34,665 nt of DNA. It comes from Vicingaceae bacterium. Lineage in GTDB: Bacteria > Bacteroidota > Bacteroidia > Flavobacteriales_E > Vicingaceae. The notes below the pieces were generated by a model. It had not been told where the DNA came from, did no database searches, and saw only the letters and a list, made by a program, of their open reading frames with translations. The stretch lies in assembly GCA_028336925.1 (NCBI GenBank), contig JAOKVV010000018.1, positions 1 through 34,665 of the forward strand. Direction: 5' to 3'. This document shows positions 7,300-14,544 of the stretch, piece by piece (the first letter of the stretch is position 1; each line of letters opens with the position of its first letter). A program made the position numbers and the translations under genes.

Positions 7300-7986
7300 T
7301 TCTTTTAAAATCTTAGTGTTTACGATGTCATTATTTTGGTTAAAAACTCTCACCAGATAGACGCCAGATGGATAATCTCTAATATTTAATGCATATGTTC
7401 TGGAATTTAAATCCTTTTTAAATATTAGCCTACCAGTTATACTAAATAGTTCTATTTTTAAAAGTTGACCTTTATCTAAGCTTATATTTATTACATCACT
7501 TGATGGATTTGGAAATACACTTGCAGTGGTAGGTTCGATATCATCAATACCTACTGTATTTGTTACATCTACACCTACATTACCGTAAACAAATTCCCAT
7601 CTTGCAGTAAAAACACCCGGAGTAATTTCAGTCACTTCCCAATATAATTTATCTTCTATCAAACATGCAATTCCAGCCGAGTCATTTGTTAAAAGTGCAG
7701 TAACATTCATTGTATCGGTAAGAGGAATATTATGATAAAACAAAAAATCACTGTTATTAGTTAAAGTATCGTCTGCAATAATATTAGCTTGAGAATCTGT
7801 AATCTCCCACACAATAACATTTTCACTTTGTGGCCAAGTTAAATAGTGACCGGGATGATATAATTTAACCAAACCAGTATCAGATACATTAACTATTAAG
7901 TTCATCATGCCGCAACTAACTTGTGCTTGTGTTGTTTGAGTTAGCCCTGAAGCAATAATTAAAGAAAGTAGAATTTTTTTCATCAC
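7297..7986 (-). CDS. Secreted protein with T9SS type A sorting domain
   Basis: 229 residues. A signal peptide (1-22, cleavage after TQAQ) precedes a compact beta-rich domain (23-145) that I do not recognise. The C-terminal 75 residues are a type A Por-secretion sorting domain: PNPSSDVINI, then LFSITGRLIF, SGVYLVRV and a terminal KILKE. The protein should cross the inner membrane by Sec and the outer membrane by the type IX system, where the tail is removed. It is a single-gene unit between attC-like sites C and D, and its TAA is inside site D. The initiator could be either of the first two Met codons. Confidence 0.85.
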   Translation of the reverse strand: MMKKILLSLIIASGLTQTTQAQVSCGMMNLIVNVSDTGLVKLYHPGHYLTWPQSENVIVWEITDSQANIIADDTLTNNSDFLFYHNIPLTDTMNVTALLTNDSAGIACLIEDKLYWEVTEITPGVFTARWEFVYGNVGVDVTNTVGIDDIEPTTASVFPNPSSDVINISLDKGQLLKIELFSITGRLIFKKDLNSRTYALNIRDYPSGVYLVRVFNQNNDIVNTKILKE

Positions 7987-8071
7987 TTTGTTTTCTTAAA
8001 GTTCAAATATATCATTCTTATTTGGAGACATCAATAATTCCATATTTCAGGACAAGACAATGCTATTAATG

Positions 8072-8126
8072 TTTGCTAACGATTAGTATAAATCTCCTTT
8101 TAATGGGGTTTATACATTGTTAGTAT
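8072..8126 (-). repeat. attC-like palindromic site C
   Basis: Read on the minus strand, outer boxes CTAAC / GTTAG enclose an unpaired AAT versus TAATC, then arms GTATAAA / TTTATAC, then CCCC opposite GGAG with one extra A, and the loop ATTAAAA. This order (paired outer box, unpaired spacer, paired inner box, bulged base, terminal loop) is that of a folded attC strand. The loop matches the loops of sites B and D although the stems differ. Confidence 0.55.
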
Positions 8127-8132
8127 TTCGTT

Positions 8133-8216
8133 TTATTCTTTGATTACCTTTTAATAAGCACTGTTTCCATTAGAGTTTATTTTAATAAAATACACTCCTG
8201 AACTTTCATTTAACTC
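8133..8216 (-). pseudogene. Remnant of a T9SS sorting-domain C-terminus
   Basis: Minus-strand reading gives ELNESSGVYFIKINSNGNSAY, an in-frame TAA, then KVIKE and TAA. SGVYF.KI…KVIKE is the last conserved part of type A sorting domains, so this is the tail end of a lost secreted-protein gene. It stops a few bases before site C, just as the intact T9SS gene stops at site D. The rest of the gene is absent. It looks like a truncated cassette. Confidence 0.65.
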
Positions 8217-8267
8217 TTATTGATAGGCATTATCCTAAATATTTTTAATGTATTATTTATTTAAATC

Positions 8268-8290
8268 AAAAAAACCTCTAAAAAGAGGGC
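8268..8290 (-). terminator. Rho-independent terminator
   Basis: On the minus strand, CCTCT TTTT AGAGG forms a short stem preceded by GC and followed directly by a run of seven T. It lies about 35 bases after the stop of the NTF2-like lipoprotein gene (8324-8878) and should end its transcript before the neighbouring unit. Confidence 0.7.
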
Positions 8291-8323
8291 TTTTGATGAC
8301 TTAAGACGGGACTAAATCAGCCC

Positions 8324-8878
8324 TTATTCATTATTGTTAGATGCTTCGCTTGCCGTTATTTCTGCCGCAATAAACTTTGAGTCTAACATGTCAACTTGAC
8401 GAATAATTTTATCGTTCTCCCATTGAATCCAAACATGCAATGGAATGGCGTAGTTCTCTTTTGAAAATTTGCCCACTGCGTAAAGCTCGCCAAAGTAAGC
8501 CGACCACACTTCGCCATTATTTAATTCAAACGTTTGAAGTCTACCTTCCGAAAAGGTGATGTCTCCATAAATACTATGAATATTATTCCAATAGGTAATT
8601 GCCTCAGCTCCACCTGATGCAACAGTAGCGGTATCTCCTGCTGTTTGTAATGTAAAGTCCTCTCCTAACAGTTGCTTCACATAAGAAAAATCTGCTTTTG
8701 CAAAGAGATTCATATTCTTTAATAAGGTTTCAGCTTTAGCGTCATATGAGGTGAAAATTCCGCTTAATGGGTCCCCGTTTTCAATAATTTCTTTTTTCGT
8801 ATTGACATTTTCTGACGAAGATTCAGAGCAAGAAACAAATAGGGATGTAACAATTAGTAGGTAAAATAATTTTTTCAT
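8324..8878 (-). CDS. NTF2/SnoaL-like lipoprotein
   Basis: 184 residues. A type II signal peptide has lipobox LFVSC (cleavage before Cys17), followed by a Ser/Asn-rich linker. Residues about 45-170 have the layout of the SnoaL/NTF2-like fold: an opening helix, …YWNNIHSIYGDITFSEGRLQTFELNNGEVWSAYF… strands, and a closing strand with HVWIQWENDKIIRQVDMLD. Such proteins bind small ligands or act as non-catalytic scaffolds; the substrate is unknown. It is a single gene between sites B and C with its own terminator at 8268-8290. The family call is by pattern, not alignment. Confidence 0.7.
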   Translation of the reverse strand: MKKLFYLLIVTSLFVSCSESSSENVNTKKEIIENGDPLSGIFTSYDAKAETLLKNMNLFAKADFSYVKQLLGEDFTLQTAGDTATVASGGAEAITYWNNIHSIYGDITFSEGRLQTFELNNGEVWSAYFGELYAVGKFSKENYAIPLHVWIQWENDKIIRQVDMLDSKFIAAEITASEASNNNE

Positions 8879-8930
8879 CTGTTAAGTTTTATTTTTTGTG
8901 TAAAAATAACAATTCTACTTTTACAATGAG

Positions 8931-8982
8931 TGCTAACGGTTTAGCTAAACTGCGTTTTAATGCAGTTTAGGTTTTGTTATGG
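8931..8982 (-). repeat. attC-like palindromic site B
   Basis: Bounded on the plus strand by TGCTAAC (8931-8937) and GTTATGG (8976-8982). The inner arms CTAAACTGC / GCAGTTTAG and the loop match site D exactly, while the sequences outside the boxes differ. Conservation restricted to the site is expected of recombination sites rather than of duplicated gene ends. It lies 40 bases after the stop of the SH3-like gene and about 50 bases before the start of the NTF2-like gene. Confidence 0.6.
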
Positions 8983-9023
8983 GGAGTTTAGTTTTTATTA
9001 AATCTATGTTATAGGACATTAAT

Positions 9024-10001
9024 CTACTCTATGCAACGTTGTAATTCATTTTGAAAATCAATTACATCATGATCACCTAAAAAATCACAACCCTTTGGGC
9101 ATTGATTATATCTAAAAATTTCTACAAGCCTTTCTGTATATGATGGATTCCAGTTATCCGAAAAACCTGTTTCTGAACCTGTACTGAAGTCCTTGTCTAA
9201 ATCTTTTTTTATCATTTCATCTGCTGAATGGAGACATTCGCAAACCTTGTCATTAAAGTTAACAACTCTTGAGTTGTGGATGTATCCGGTTGAGGAGTCA
9301 GAGAACTTCACTTTTTTATAATTATTTTCTTCACCTATTATCTCAAACTTCTCACCGACATAAACTTTTCTGATAACATTACCACTAGGCACTTCTCTTA
9401 GGTTTGAATAACCGTCTGGATCTTCAATTATGTAATACTCAGTATTATCGTCATTTACAATATTTTCAACAATTGCAGTGGATTTCTGATTTGTATCTTC
9501 TTTTATTGCATCAGCTTCAGAAGACGATGTAGTATTTAAGTCTATAGACAAGACAGTAATAATTTTATTAAAATCTTCATCTGACAATTCCTTAGAATCA
9601 TAATATTTCCAACTACTACCTTCAATTGCTAAATAGATAGTGTTAGGTTCATCTGCTCCAAATACCTCTAAACGAAAATGACCATCGCCCGCATCCTGAT
9701 TATTCCAATCCCCCGTGATACGATAAGTATTATTTTCCCCATCATCAACTAACTTTAAATTCTCTAAAACACCTGATTCAGTTGTAGAGTATCCTATCAC
9801 AAAATAGTTCACAGATACTTTTTCCCCATTAAAATTAATGGTAGCGTTCCCATATGCATTCCCAACTTTGCACGCACCGTTAAAAGTATTTCCGGTTATC
9901 TGAAGGACTTTTTCTAAGCTTACTTGCGCTTTATTGGAACAACTTGTCAGAATTACTGATGCAATAAACATCGCTCCGAAAATTTTCATTACTTTTTTCA
10001 T
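9024..10001 (-). CDS. Lipoprotein with bacterial SH3-like domain
   Basis: 325 residues. Signal peptide with lipobox LTSC (Cys21). Residues about 30-155 form a beta-rich region of unknown family (…NGACKVGNAYGNATINFNGEKVSVNYF…). After an acidic Ser/Thr linker (155-185), residues 190-247 are an SH3_3-type domain: DGYSNLREVPSG, then EKFEIIGEENNYKKVKF and TGYIHNSRV. The C-terminus has a Cys-containing helical tail (VCECLHSADEMIKKDL…, CPKGCDF). SH3_3 domains often bind cell-wall or protein ligands. The gene follows the 47-codon restriction-enzyme remnant by 33 bases. Function unknown. Confidence 0.75.
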   Translation of the reverse strand: MKKVMKIFGAMFIASVILTSCSNKAQVSLEKVLQITGNTFNGACKVGNAYGNATINFNGEKVSVNYFVIGYSTTESGVLENLKLVDDGENNTYRITGDWNNQDAGDGHFRLEVFGADEPNTIYLAIEGSSWKYYDSKELSDEDFNKIITVLSIDLNTTSSSEADAIKEDTNQKSTAIVENIVNDDNTEYYIIEDPDGYSNLREVPSGNVIRKVYVGEKFEIIGEENNYKKVKFSDSSTGYIHNSRVVNFNDKVCECLHSADEMIKKDLDKDFSTGSETGFSDNWNPSYTERLVEIFRYNQCPKGCDFLGDHDVIDFQNELQRCIE

Positions 10002-10034
10002 TTTATAAATTTTAAATTGTTACTACTCATAAGG

Positions 10035-10178
10035 TTATTGCTCTTCTTTTAGTTTCTTAATCCGTTGTGTTTTTTGAGCACTATATACCTCTTTATAAGA
10101 ATCATATGCTTTATCAAGAACACCAGCATCAAGTGTGTCTAAATATTTATCTACTATAGATTTTTGAAATATTGGCAT
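10035..10178 (-). pseudogene. 47-codon remnant resembling the N-terminus of an Eco57I-type restriction-modification enzyme
   Basis: The open frame MPIFQKSIVDKYLDTLDAGV… to …KTQRIKKLKEEQ then TAA resembles, from memory, the first ~50 residues of type IIG restriction-methylase proteins (MP.FQKSV..KYL..LD…AY..FK..Y…KI..LKEEE). The intact family has around 1,000 residues, so this is only the start of such a gene. It lies between palindromic site A and the SH3-like lipoprotein gene. It may be a trapped gene end from earlier recombination, or an expressed short peptide. Confidence 0.5.
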
Positions 10179-10200
10179 TTAGTTATTCTTTTCTTTTAAT

Positions 10201-10257
10201 GGCATACAACATCCGAATAAAGGGAAAGGTACGTTTATTCACCTTTTGCCCTGATGC
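10201..10257 (-). repeat. Palindromic site A next to the recombinase (attC-like or attI candidate)
   Basis: The site begins at the base after the recombinase stop codon. Minus-strand arms GAATAAA / TTTATTC enclose a 12-base loop, and an outer GCAT / ATGC pair frames it. It ends GTTGTATGCC, whose GTTGTAT differs from the integron core box GTTRRRY at one position. Because it lies between the recombinase and the first array unit it is the best candidate for the primary integration site, but it could be an ordinary cassette site. Confidence 0.45.
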
Positions 10258-11427
10258 TTATTTTAGTTTCAAATATAATGTATCTAATGGATTTTTAATA
10301 CCTAATTGATAATTTGTTGCAACATGAGTATAAATTTCAGTTGTCTTTAAGCTATTGTGCCCCAATAAGTGTTGAATCTTTCTAAGATCTATTCCATCTT
10401 CTAATAAATGTGTAGCAAAACTATGTCTTAACATGTGAGGAGTTACTGTTTGTCTGCAGCCTGTACGTTTTGCTGCAGCCTTTACTACTTTTAAAACACT
10501 ACCCGCAGAATATTTCCCACCTTTCTGTCCTTCAAATAAATATTCTTTCGGTTTATACTCTTTGTAGTATTTCCGAAGCAATGTTAGTAAATGTACACTC
10601 AATGTAGACAAACGGTCTTTCCCTCCCTTCCCATCTTTAATGATAACTGTCATTCGTTTGCTATCTATATCTTCTACTTTTAGGTTGAGCAATTCGGATC
10701 TGCGAAGTCCTGCGGAGTAGATCATGGCTATAAAACATTTATGCTTGATATTATTGGTTTTTTCTATCATTTCTAAAACCAATTGCTTACTCAATACCTT
10801 TGGTAACTTCTCTTTTTTTATAGGTCGCTCTAAATCATAAAATCGGTTTGGCATCTGAAGCACCACTTCATAGTAGAACTTAATGGAATTTATCATTTGA
10901 TTGATAAATGAATCGGACTTTCCACTCAATATTATGTGTTTCATAAACGTACGAATCTCAAATTCACCCAATTCATTTGCGTGATAATCCTTATAAAACA
11001 TCATAAATTGACCAAACATAGAGCAGTAAGTATTCACTGTATTCTCGGCATATCGCTTGAGAATTAACTTATTTATATAACTCTCAGGAACCTTTGCTTT
11101 CCAATGTTCTACCTTTTCTACAGCTATCAAAGTATTGCAGGTTTGCTTTGATTTTTTATCAAAAAAGAATTTCCCATCAATCCAAGCTACCCCTCTAAAT
11201 GTATTGAATAATAAGCCTATATTTTGCTTTTTATTTGAGATATAGGCCATATTATACTCACTGCTCCATTTTATATTAGGAAGCCCTTTCACCATTGCAT
11301 TTAATACCTTATTCGGATAAAATTGTAACCCAATCTGTTGCTCATTATTGAGAAACAAATGCTTTAACGTTATTTTATATAAGCTCCGCGTATTCATATA
11401 ATGCATAATTAGTCCAATTAAAAACAA
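10258..11427 (-). CDS. Tyrosine recombinase, Bacteroidota integron-integrase-like
   Basis: 389 residues; translation probably begins at the third Met (codon 11, position 11397: MNTRSLYKITLKHL). The N-terminal 110 residues are an extra domain common in Bacteroidota recombinases (…EQQIGLQFYPNKVLNAMVKG…). A SAM-like core-binding domain (about 115-195) and a catalytic domain follow with Arg242, Lys270, His331-x2-Arg334, His357 and nucleophile Tyr366 all present. The end, YTHVATNYQLGIKNPLDTL, recalls the YTHV…GVRSPLD end of integron integrases. I do not see the extra patch typical of classical IntI. It reads in the same direction as the array genes with its 3' end towards them. Confidence 0.85.
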   Translation of the reverse strand: MFLIGLIMHYMNTRSLYKITLKHLFLNNEQQIGLQFYPNKVLNAMVKGLPNIKWSSEYNMAYISNKKQNIGLLFNTFRGVAWIDGKFFFDKKSKQTCNTLIAVEKVEHWKAKVPESYINKLILKRYAENTVNTYCSMFGQFMMFYKDYHANELGEFEIRTFMKHIILSGKSDSFINQMINSIKFYYEVVLQMPNRFYDLERPIKKEKLPKVLSKQLVLEMIEKTNNIKHKCFIAMIYSAGLRRSELLNLKVEDIDSKRMTVIIKDGKGGKDRLSTLSVHLLTLLRKYYKEYKPKEYLFEGQKGGKYSAGSVLKVVKAAAKRTGCRQTVTPHMLRHSFATHLLEDGIDLRKIQHLLGHNSLKTTEIYTHVATNYQLGIKNPLDTLYLKLK

Positions 11428-11428
11428 C

Positions 11429-11460
11429 TAACCGACTATTAGTCGACTAATAGTCGGTTA
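11429..11460. promoter_or_regulatory. Perfect 32-bp palindrome between divergent genes
   Basis: The half TAACCGACTATTAGTC is followed directly by its exact reverse complement GACTAATAGTCGGTTA, with no loop. Nested CGACTA / TAGTCG elements make four related half-sites. It fills most of the space between the recombinase start and the zinc-finger gene start at 11479, so it can serve as a shared operator or as a binding site for the recombinase. No T-run follows, so a terminator role is unlikely. End positions are accurate to a base or two. Confidence 0.7.
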
Positions 11461-11478
11461 ATTTAATACATTTATAAA

Positions 11479-11856
11479 ATGAGACTATCTAAAACTTGTC
11501 CTATTTGTGAATCCACGATTAAAGGAAGATCCGATAAAATCTATTGTTCCATAGTGTGTAAAAGAGCTGCAGGATATGATAAACGTGTTAAAGAGTCCCC
11601 ATTTTACCTTAAGGTAGAACGCCAATTAAAAACGAATCGAAGAATACTAAAGAAATACAATCGTGTAGGAAAAACGACTTTAAGAAGAGAGGAACTAATC
11701 AAAGAAGGTTTTAACCCCAACTTCTTCACCCATTATTGGAAAAACGCAAAAGGAGACGTTTACCTCTTTGTCTTCGATTATGGTTTCTTGGCATTAAAGG
11801 AACATCTAAAAGAGAAATACGTGATTGTACAGTGGCAAGAGTATATGAATAAATAA
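11479..11856 (+). CDS. Small zinc-finger protein divergent from the recombinase
   Basis: 125 residues. The N-terminus has a treble-clef-like knuckle pair, Cys7-x2-Cys10 and Cys23-x3-Cys27 (CPICES…KIYCSIVCKRAAGYDKR), that probably binds zinc. The rest is basic and helical (…RQLKTNRRILKKYNRVGKTTLRREELIKEGF…) followed by a beta-rich end (DVYLFVFDYGFLALKEH), suggesting nucleic-acid binding. It shares the intergenic palindrome with the recombinase and may regulate it; that is inference from position. I recall similar small proteins in Flavobacteriia but no named family. Confidence 0.75.
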   Translation: MRLSKTCPICESTIKGRSDKIYCSIVCKRAAGYDKRVKESPFYLKVERQLKTNRRILKKYNRVGKTTLRREELIKEGFNPNFFTHYWKNAKGDVYLFVFDYGFLALKEHLKEKYVIVQWQEYMNK

Positions 11857-11864
11857 TCACAATC

Positions 11865-12030
11865 ACTAGTAACCGATTAAACACTAAAAGTACTTTACAT
11901 TCAACAAATTGAAAACCCTTATCTGATTAATAATCAATACTTAATTTGACTAGTGTCCGATTAAACATTTAAACACTTTATTTTGAGTAAATTGAAAGTC
12001 CTTATCTAATTAAAAATCAAAATTTAATTT
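11865..12030. repeat. Tandem direct repeat, two units of about 83 bp
   Basis: Unit 1 (11865-11948) and unit 2 (11949-12030) share ACTAGT, then CCGATTAAACA, AAATTGAAA, CCTTATCT.ATTA and AATCAA..TTAATTT in the same order with scattered substitutions. Units are AT-rich with no open frame. They lie downstream of the zinc-finger gene. CCGATTAA partly echoes the half-site of the palindrome at 11429-11460, so they may be further protein-binding sites. Confidence 0.65.
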
Positions 12031-12067
12031 ATATCAATCATATGTACATTTAAATTAGTTTAAAATT

Positions 12068-12318
12068 AGACTTACTTTTTTTGATTTACATTTTTCATTT
12101 TTTTGTCCGCCAAAAAAACGAAACAAAAAAAGCTCGTCCTTTGAATTTTTATTTCCTCCAAATTTTATAAATCCTAAGTTCCCGCCTGCCGCGGACAGGC
12201 AGCCGGGTGATCTCCAATCACAGATTGGAGCTTCCCGGTTTCTTTAAGGATTTATTTCATTTTACAAAAATAAAAATTCAAGGGACAACGTTACAATTAG
12301 CATTCGTTTTCATTTCGA
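12068..12318. repeat. Palindromic repeat element with GC-rich core hairpins
   Basis: Long inverted arms at 12136-12175 and 12247-12286 (GTCC.TTGAATTTTTATTT against its complement near the other end) enclose GC-rich hairpins: CTGCC/GGCAG (12186-12202), CCGGG/CCCGG (12203-12238) and the perfect CTCCAATC/GATTGGAG (12212-12230). The flanks AGACTTACTTTTTT and GACAACGT…ATTCGTTTT recur in a decayed form at 24616-24738, so this is a dispersed family. Similar elements are common in Bacteroidota intergenic DNA (from memory). No gene inside. Confidence 0.65.
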
Positions 12319-12367
12319 AATTATAATCGGACAACAATGAATCACAATCAAATAAGTTTAATCCCAC

Positions 12368-12400
12368 AAAAAAGCCCTCATCTGTAAATCAAATGAGGGC
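12368..12400 (-). terminator. rny: Rho-independent terminator of rny
   Basis: Minus-strand stem GCCCTCAT / ATGAGGGC with an 11-base loop, followed by six T. It lies 22 bases after the rny stop codon. The plus strand has no T-run after the stem, so it acts on rny transcripts only. Confidence 0.9.
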
Positions 12401-12422
12401 CTTGAAATCTATTCTGAACAGC

Positions 12423-13964
12423 TTATTTCGCGTAATTCACTGCTCTACGTTCTCTAATCACCGTTACTTTTACTTGTCCCGGATAGGTCATTTCTGTTTG
12501 TATTTTCTGAGCTATATCAAACGATAATGTATCCGCTTCTAAATCGCTTACTTTATCACTTTCTACTATTACTCTTAACTCTCTACCTGCCTGAATTGCA
12601 TATGCTTTAGTTACCCCGTTATGAGACATTCCTAAAGATTCCAATTCCTTAATACGGTTAATATATGATTCTACAATCTCTCTTCTAGCTCCAGGGCGAG
12701 CTCCTGATACAGCATCACACACTTGTACAATTGGAGAAATCAATGACGTCATTTCTATCTCGTCGTGGTGAGCACCAATAGCGTTGCAAACTTCTGGTTT
12801 CTCTTTGTACTTCTCCGCTAATTTCATTCCTAAAATAGCGTGTGGTAATTCTGGCTCATCATCTGGCACTTTACCGATATCGTGAAGTAATCCTGCTCGT
12901 TTGGCCACCTTAGCATTTAAGCCAAGCTCACTTGCCATAGTTGCACATAGGTTAGCTACTTCCCTACTGTGTTGCAGTAGGTTTTGTCCGTAAGACGAAC
13001 GATATTTCATACGACCTACCATTCTAATCAATTCAGGGTGTAGTCCATGAATACCTAAATCAATACATGTTTTCTTACCTGTATCGATAATTTCTTCCTC
13101 TAATTGCTTCATGGTTTTAGAAACCACCTCTTCAATACGTGCCGGGTGTATTCTACCATCAGAAACCAATTGGTGCAATGCTAATCGTGCACATTCTCTT
13201 CTAATTGGGTCGAAACAAGAAAGAATAATTGCTTCTGGCGTATCATCTACGATAATCTCTACTCCGGTAGCAGCTTCTAATGCTCTAATGTTTCTACCTT
13301 CACGGCCAATGATTCGTCCTTTTAGTTCGTCACTTTCTATATTAAATACCGATACTGAATTTTCAATGGCTTGCTCCGTAGCAACTCGCTGAATGGTTTG
13401 TACCACAATTTTCTTTGCTTCTTTATTGGCATTAATCTTCGCTTCGTCTACCGTGTCTTTAATGTAAGACATGGCTTCTGTTTTTGCCTCTGCTTTTAAT
13501 GCTTCTACTAACTGAGATTTGGCTTCGTCAGCCGTCATTCCTGCAAGCGCTTCTAATTGCTCTACTTGCTTTCTTCGATCTTTGTCTATCTCCGATTGCT
13601 TATTTTGTACTAGCTCTAATTGCTTGTTTAAGTTATCTTTAATGGCAGCGTTTTCTCTATCCTTTTTATTAACGTCTGCTAACTTATTATTTAAGGTAGT
13701 TTCTTTTTGCTTTACCCTATTTTCGCCGTCCGTCATTTTACGCTCGCGCTCTGAAATCACCTTTTCATGATCTTCTTTCAGTTGCAAAAATTTCTCTTTT
13801 GCTTGAAGAATTTTATCCTTTTTAATGACTTCTGCTTCTGTCTTTGCCTCCTCTATGAGGTCAGCACTTTGCCTTTCAATTGCTTTTTTAAGCAAAAAGA
13901 ATACAACGCCTGCTCCTATTCCTAATCCAACGAGCAAACCAATAATGATACTTACTATATCCAT
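12423..13964 (-). CDS. rny: Ribonuclease Y
   Basis: 513 residues, the usual length. Residues 3-25 are an N-terminal membrane anchor, followed by a long coiled coil (28-200), a KH domain (about 205-270, [15 protein letters not shown]) and an HD hydrolase domain with H332 (QHSRE) and H361-D362 (GLLHDIGK). RNase Y is a membrane-bound endoribonuclease that begins mRNA decay. The end [20 protein letters not shown] is typical. It follows the 6S RNA gene by about 20 bases and has its own terminator. Confidence 0.97.
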   Translation of the reverse strand: MDIVSIIIGLLVGLGIGAGVVFFLLKKAIERQSADLIEEAKTEAEVIKKDKILQAKEKFLQLKEDHEKVISERERKMTDGENRVKQKETTLNNKLADVNKKDRENAAIKDNLNKQLELVQNKQSEIDKDRRKQVEQLEALAGMTADEAKSQLVEALKAEAKTEAMSYIKDTVDEAKINANKEAKKIVVQTIQRVATEQAIENSVSVFNIESDELKGRIIGREGRNIRALEAATGVEIIVDDTPEAIILSCFDPIRRECARLALHQLVSDGRIHPARIEEVVSKTMKQLEEEIIDTGKKTCIDLGIHGLHPELIRMVGRMKYRSSYGQNLLQHSREVANLCATMASELGLNAKVAKRAGLLHDIGKVPDDEPELPHAILGMKLAEKYKEKPEVCNAIGAHHDEIEMTSLISPIVQVCDAVSGARPGARREIVESYINRIKELESLGMSHNGVTKAYAIQAGRELRVIVESDKVSDLEADTLSFDIAQKIQTEMTYPGQVKVTVIRERRAVNYAK

Positions 13965-13983
13965 CTTTTATTATTAATTTATT

Positions 13984-14185
13984 AAAAAAAACCCGAGCAA
14001 ATATGTTGTTTGAGTAAACCCCTAATAAAAGGATTTGAGTTTTCCGGATAACCGCAGACTTCCAACGTCCTCTACTTTCGCAGAGAATCACCCAGTAAAC
14101 TGGGGTAATTAAAGGCCTGTCTTTGGCATCACTAAGTTAAACTCACGCTGTCAAGCATGTTGAGTTTACCAAACATTACAAATTT
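13984..14185 (-). ncRNA. ssrS: 6S RNA (6S-Flavo-like)
   Basis: No protein gene fits the space between zapA and rny, the known place of 6S RNA in flavobacteria. A closing stem pairs 14162-14174 (RNA GUUUGGUAAACUC) with 14008-14021 (GGGUUUACUCAAAC) over 13 bp with one bulge. Inside are CCCAG/CTGGG (about 14091-14105) and CUCUGC-GAAA-GUAGAG (about 14068-14088) hairpins and a large less-paired interior. A run of eight U ends the RNA at 13984-13991. 6S RNA mimics an open promoter and binds RNA polymerase holoenzyme. Ends are estimated to about 10 bases. Confidence 0.75.
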
Positions 14186-14249
14186 GCACGGGCATGCAGA
14201 ATTCCCTGTTTAAAGGGATTTTTATGTTAAGAACGCGCTTTTAAAAAAG

Positions 14250-14534
14250 TTAAACCAATTTAGAAACCAATGCTTCTAACCCTTCTAACTCTTCTCTTAA
14301 TCCGTCATCTACCACGTTTTTAGACTCAATTTCTATTGATTTAGTGGCAAATTCTAATGCACACATGGCCAACAGATCTTGTTTGTCTTTTACCGCATAT
14401 TTACTTTCATAATCTTTCAGTATGTCATTGATTCGCTTTGCAGCTTTTCTAATGGCTTCCTCCTCCTGCTCGTTATTCACAGTAAGCGGGTAAGGTCGAT
14501 TAGCAATTATTACTTTTATTGAAAGATTCCTCAC
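14250..14534 (-). CDS. zapA: Cell division protein ZapA
   Basis: 94 residues, the family length. The N-terminal globular domain has SIKVIIANRPYPLTVNNEQEEEAIRKAAK, then helices AAKRINDILKDYESKYAVKDKQDLLAMCALEFA, the ZapA signature, and a short coiled-coil tail. ZapA cross-links FtsZ filaments at midcell. It sits 10 bases after the coiled-coil gene and just before 6S RNA and rny, a conserved order. Confidence 0.93.
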   Translation of the reverse strand: MRNLSIKVIIANRPYPLTVNNEQEEEAIRKAAKRINDILKDYESKYAVKDKQDLLAMCALEFATKSIEIESKNVVDDGLREELEGLEALVSKLV

Positions 14535-14544
14535 GGATTAATCA

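Noticed and set aside
2011-10257. CRISPR array
   Set aside because: The repeats are few, palindromic, spaced by whole genes, and not regular; there are no spacers or cas genes.
10258-11427. Calling the recombinase a phage integrase or XerC/D
   Set aside because: No phage genes are near, the extra N-terminal domain is absent from XerC/D, and the C-terminal end is closer to integron-type integrases. The exact class is left open.
12136-12286. Insertion sequence
   Set aside because: No transposase frame is present and no target-site duplication is evident; it is better seen as a non-coding palindromic repeat.
13888-14091. 67-codon minus-strand frame over the rny start
   Set aside because: It overlaps the 6S RNA gene and the rny N-terminus in another frame; the peptide is Arg-rich and not protein-like.
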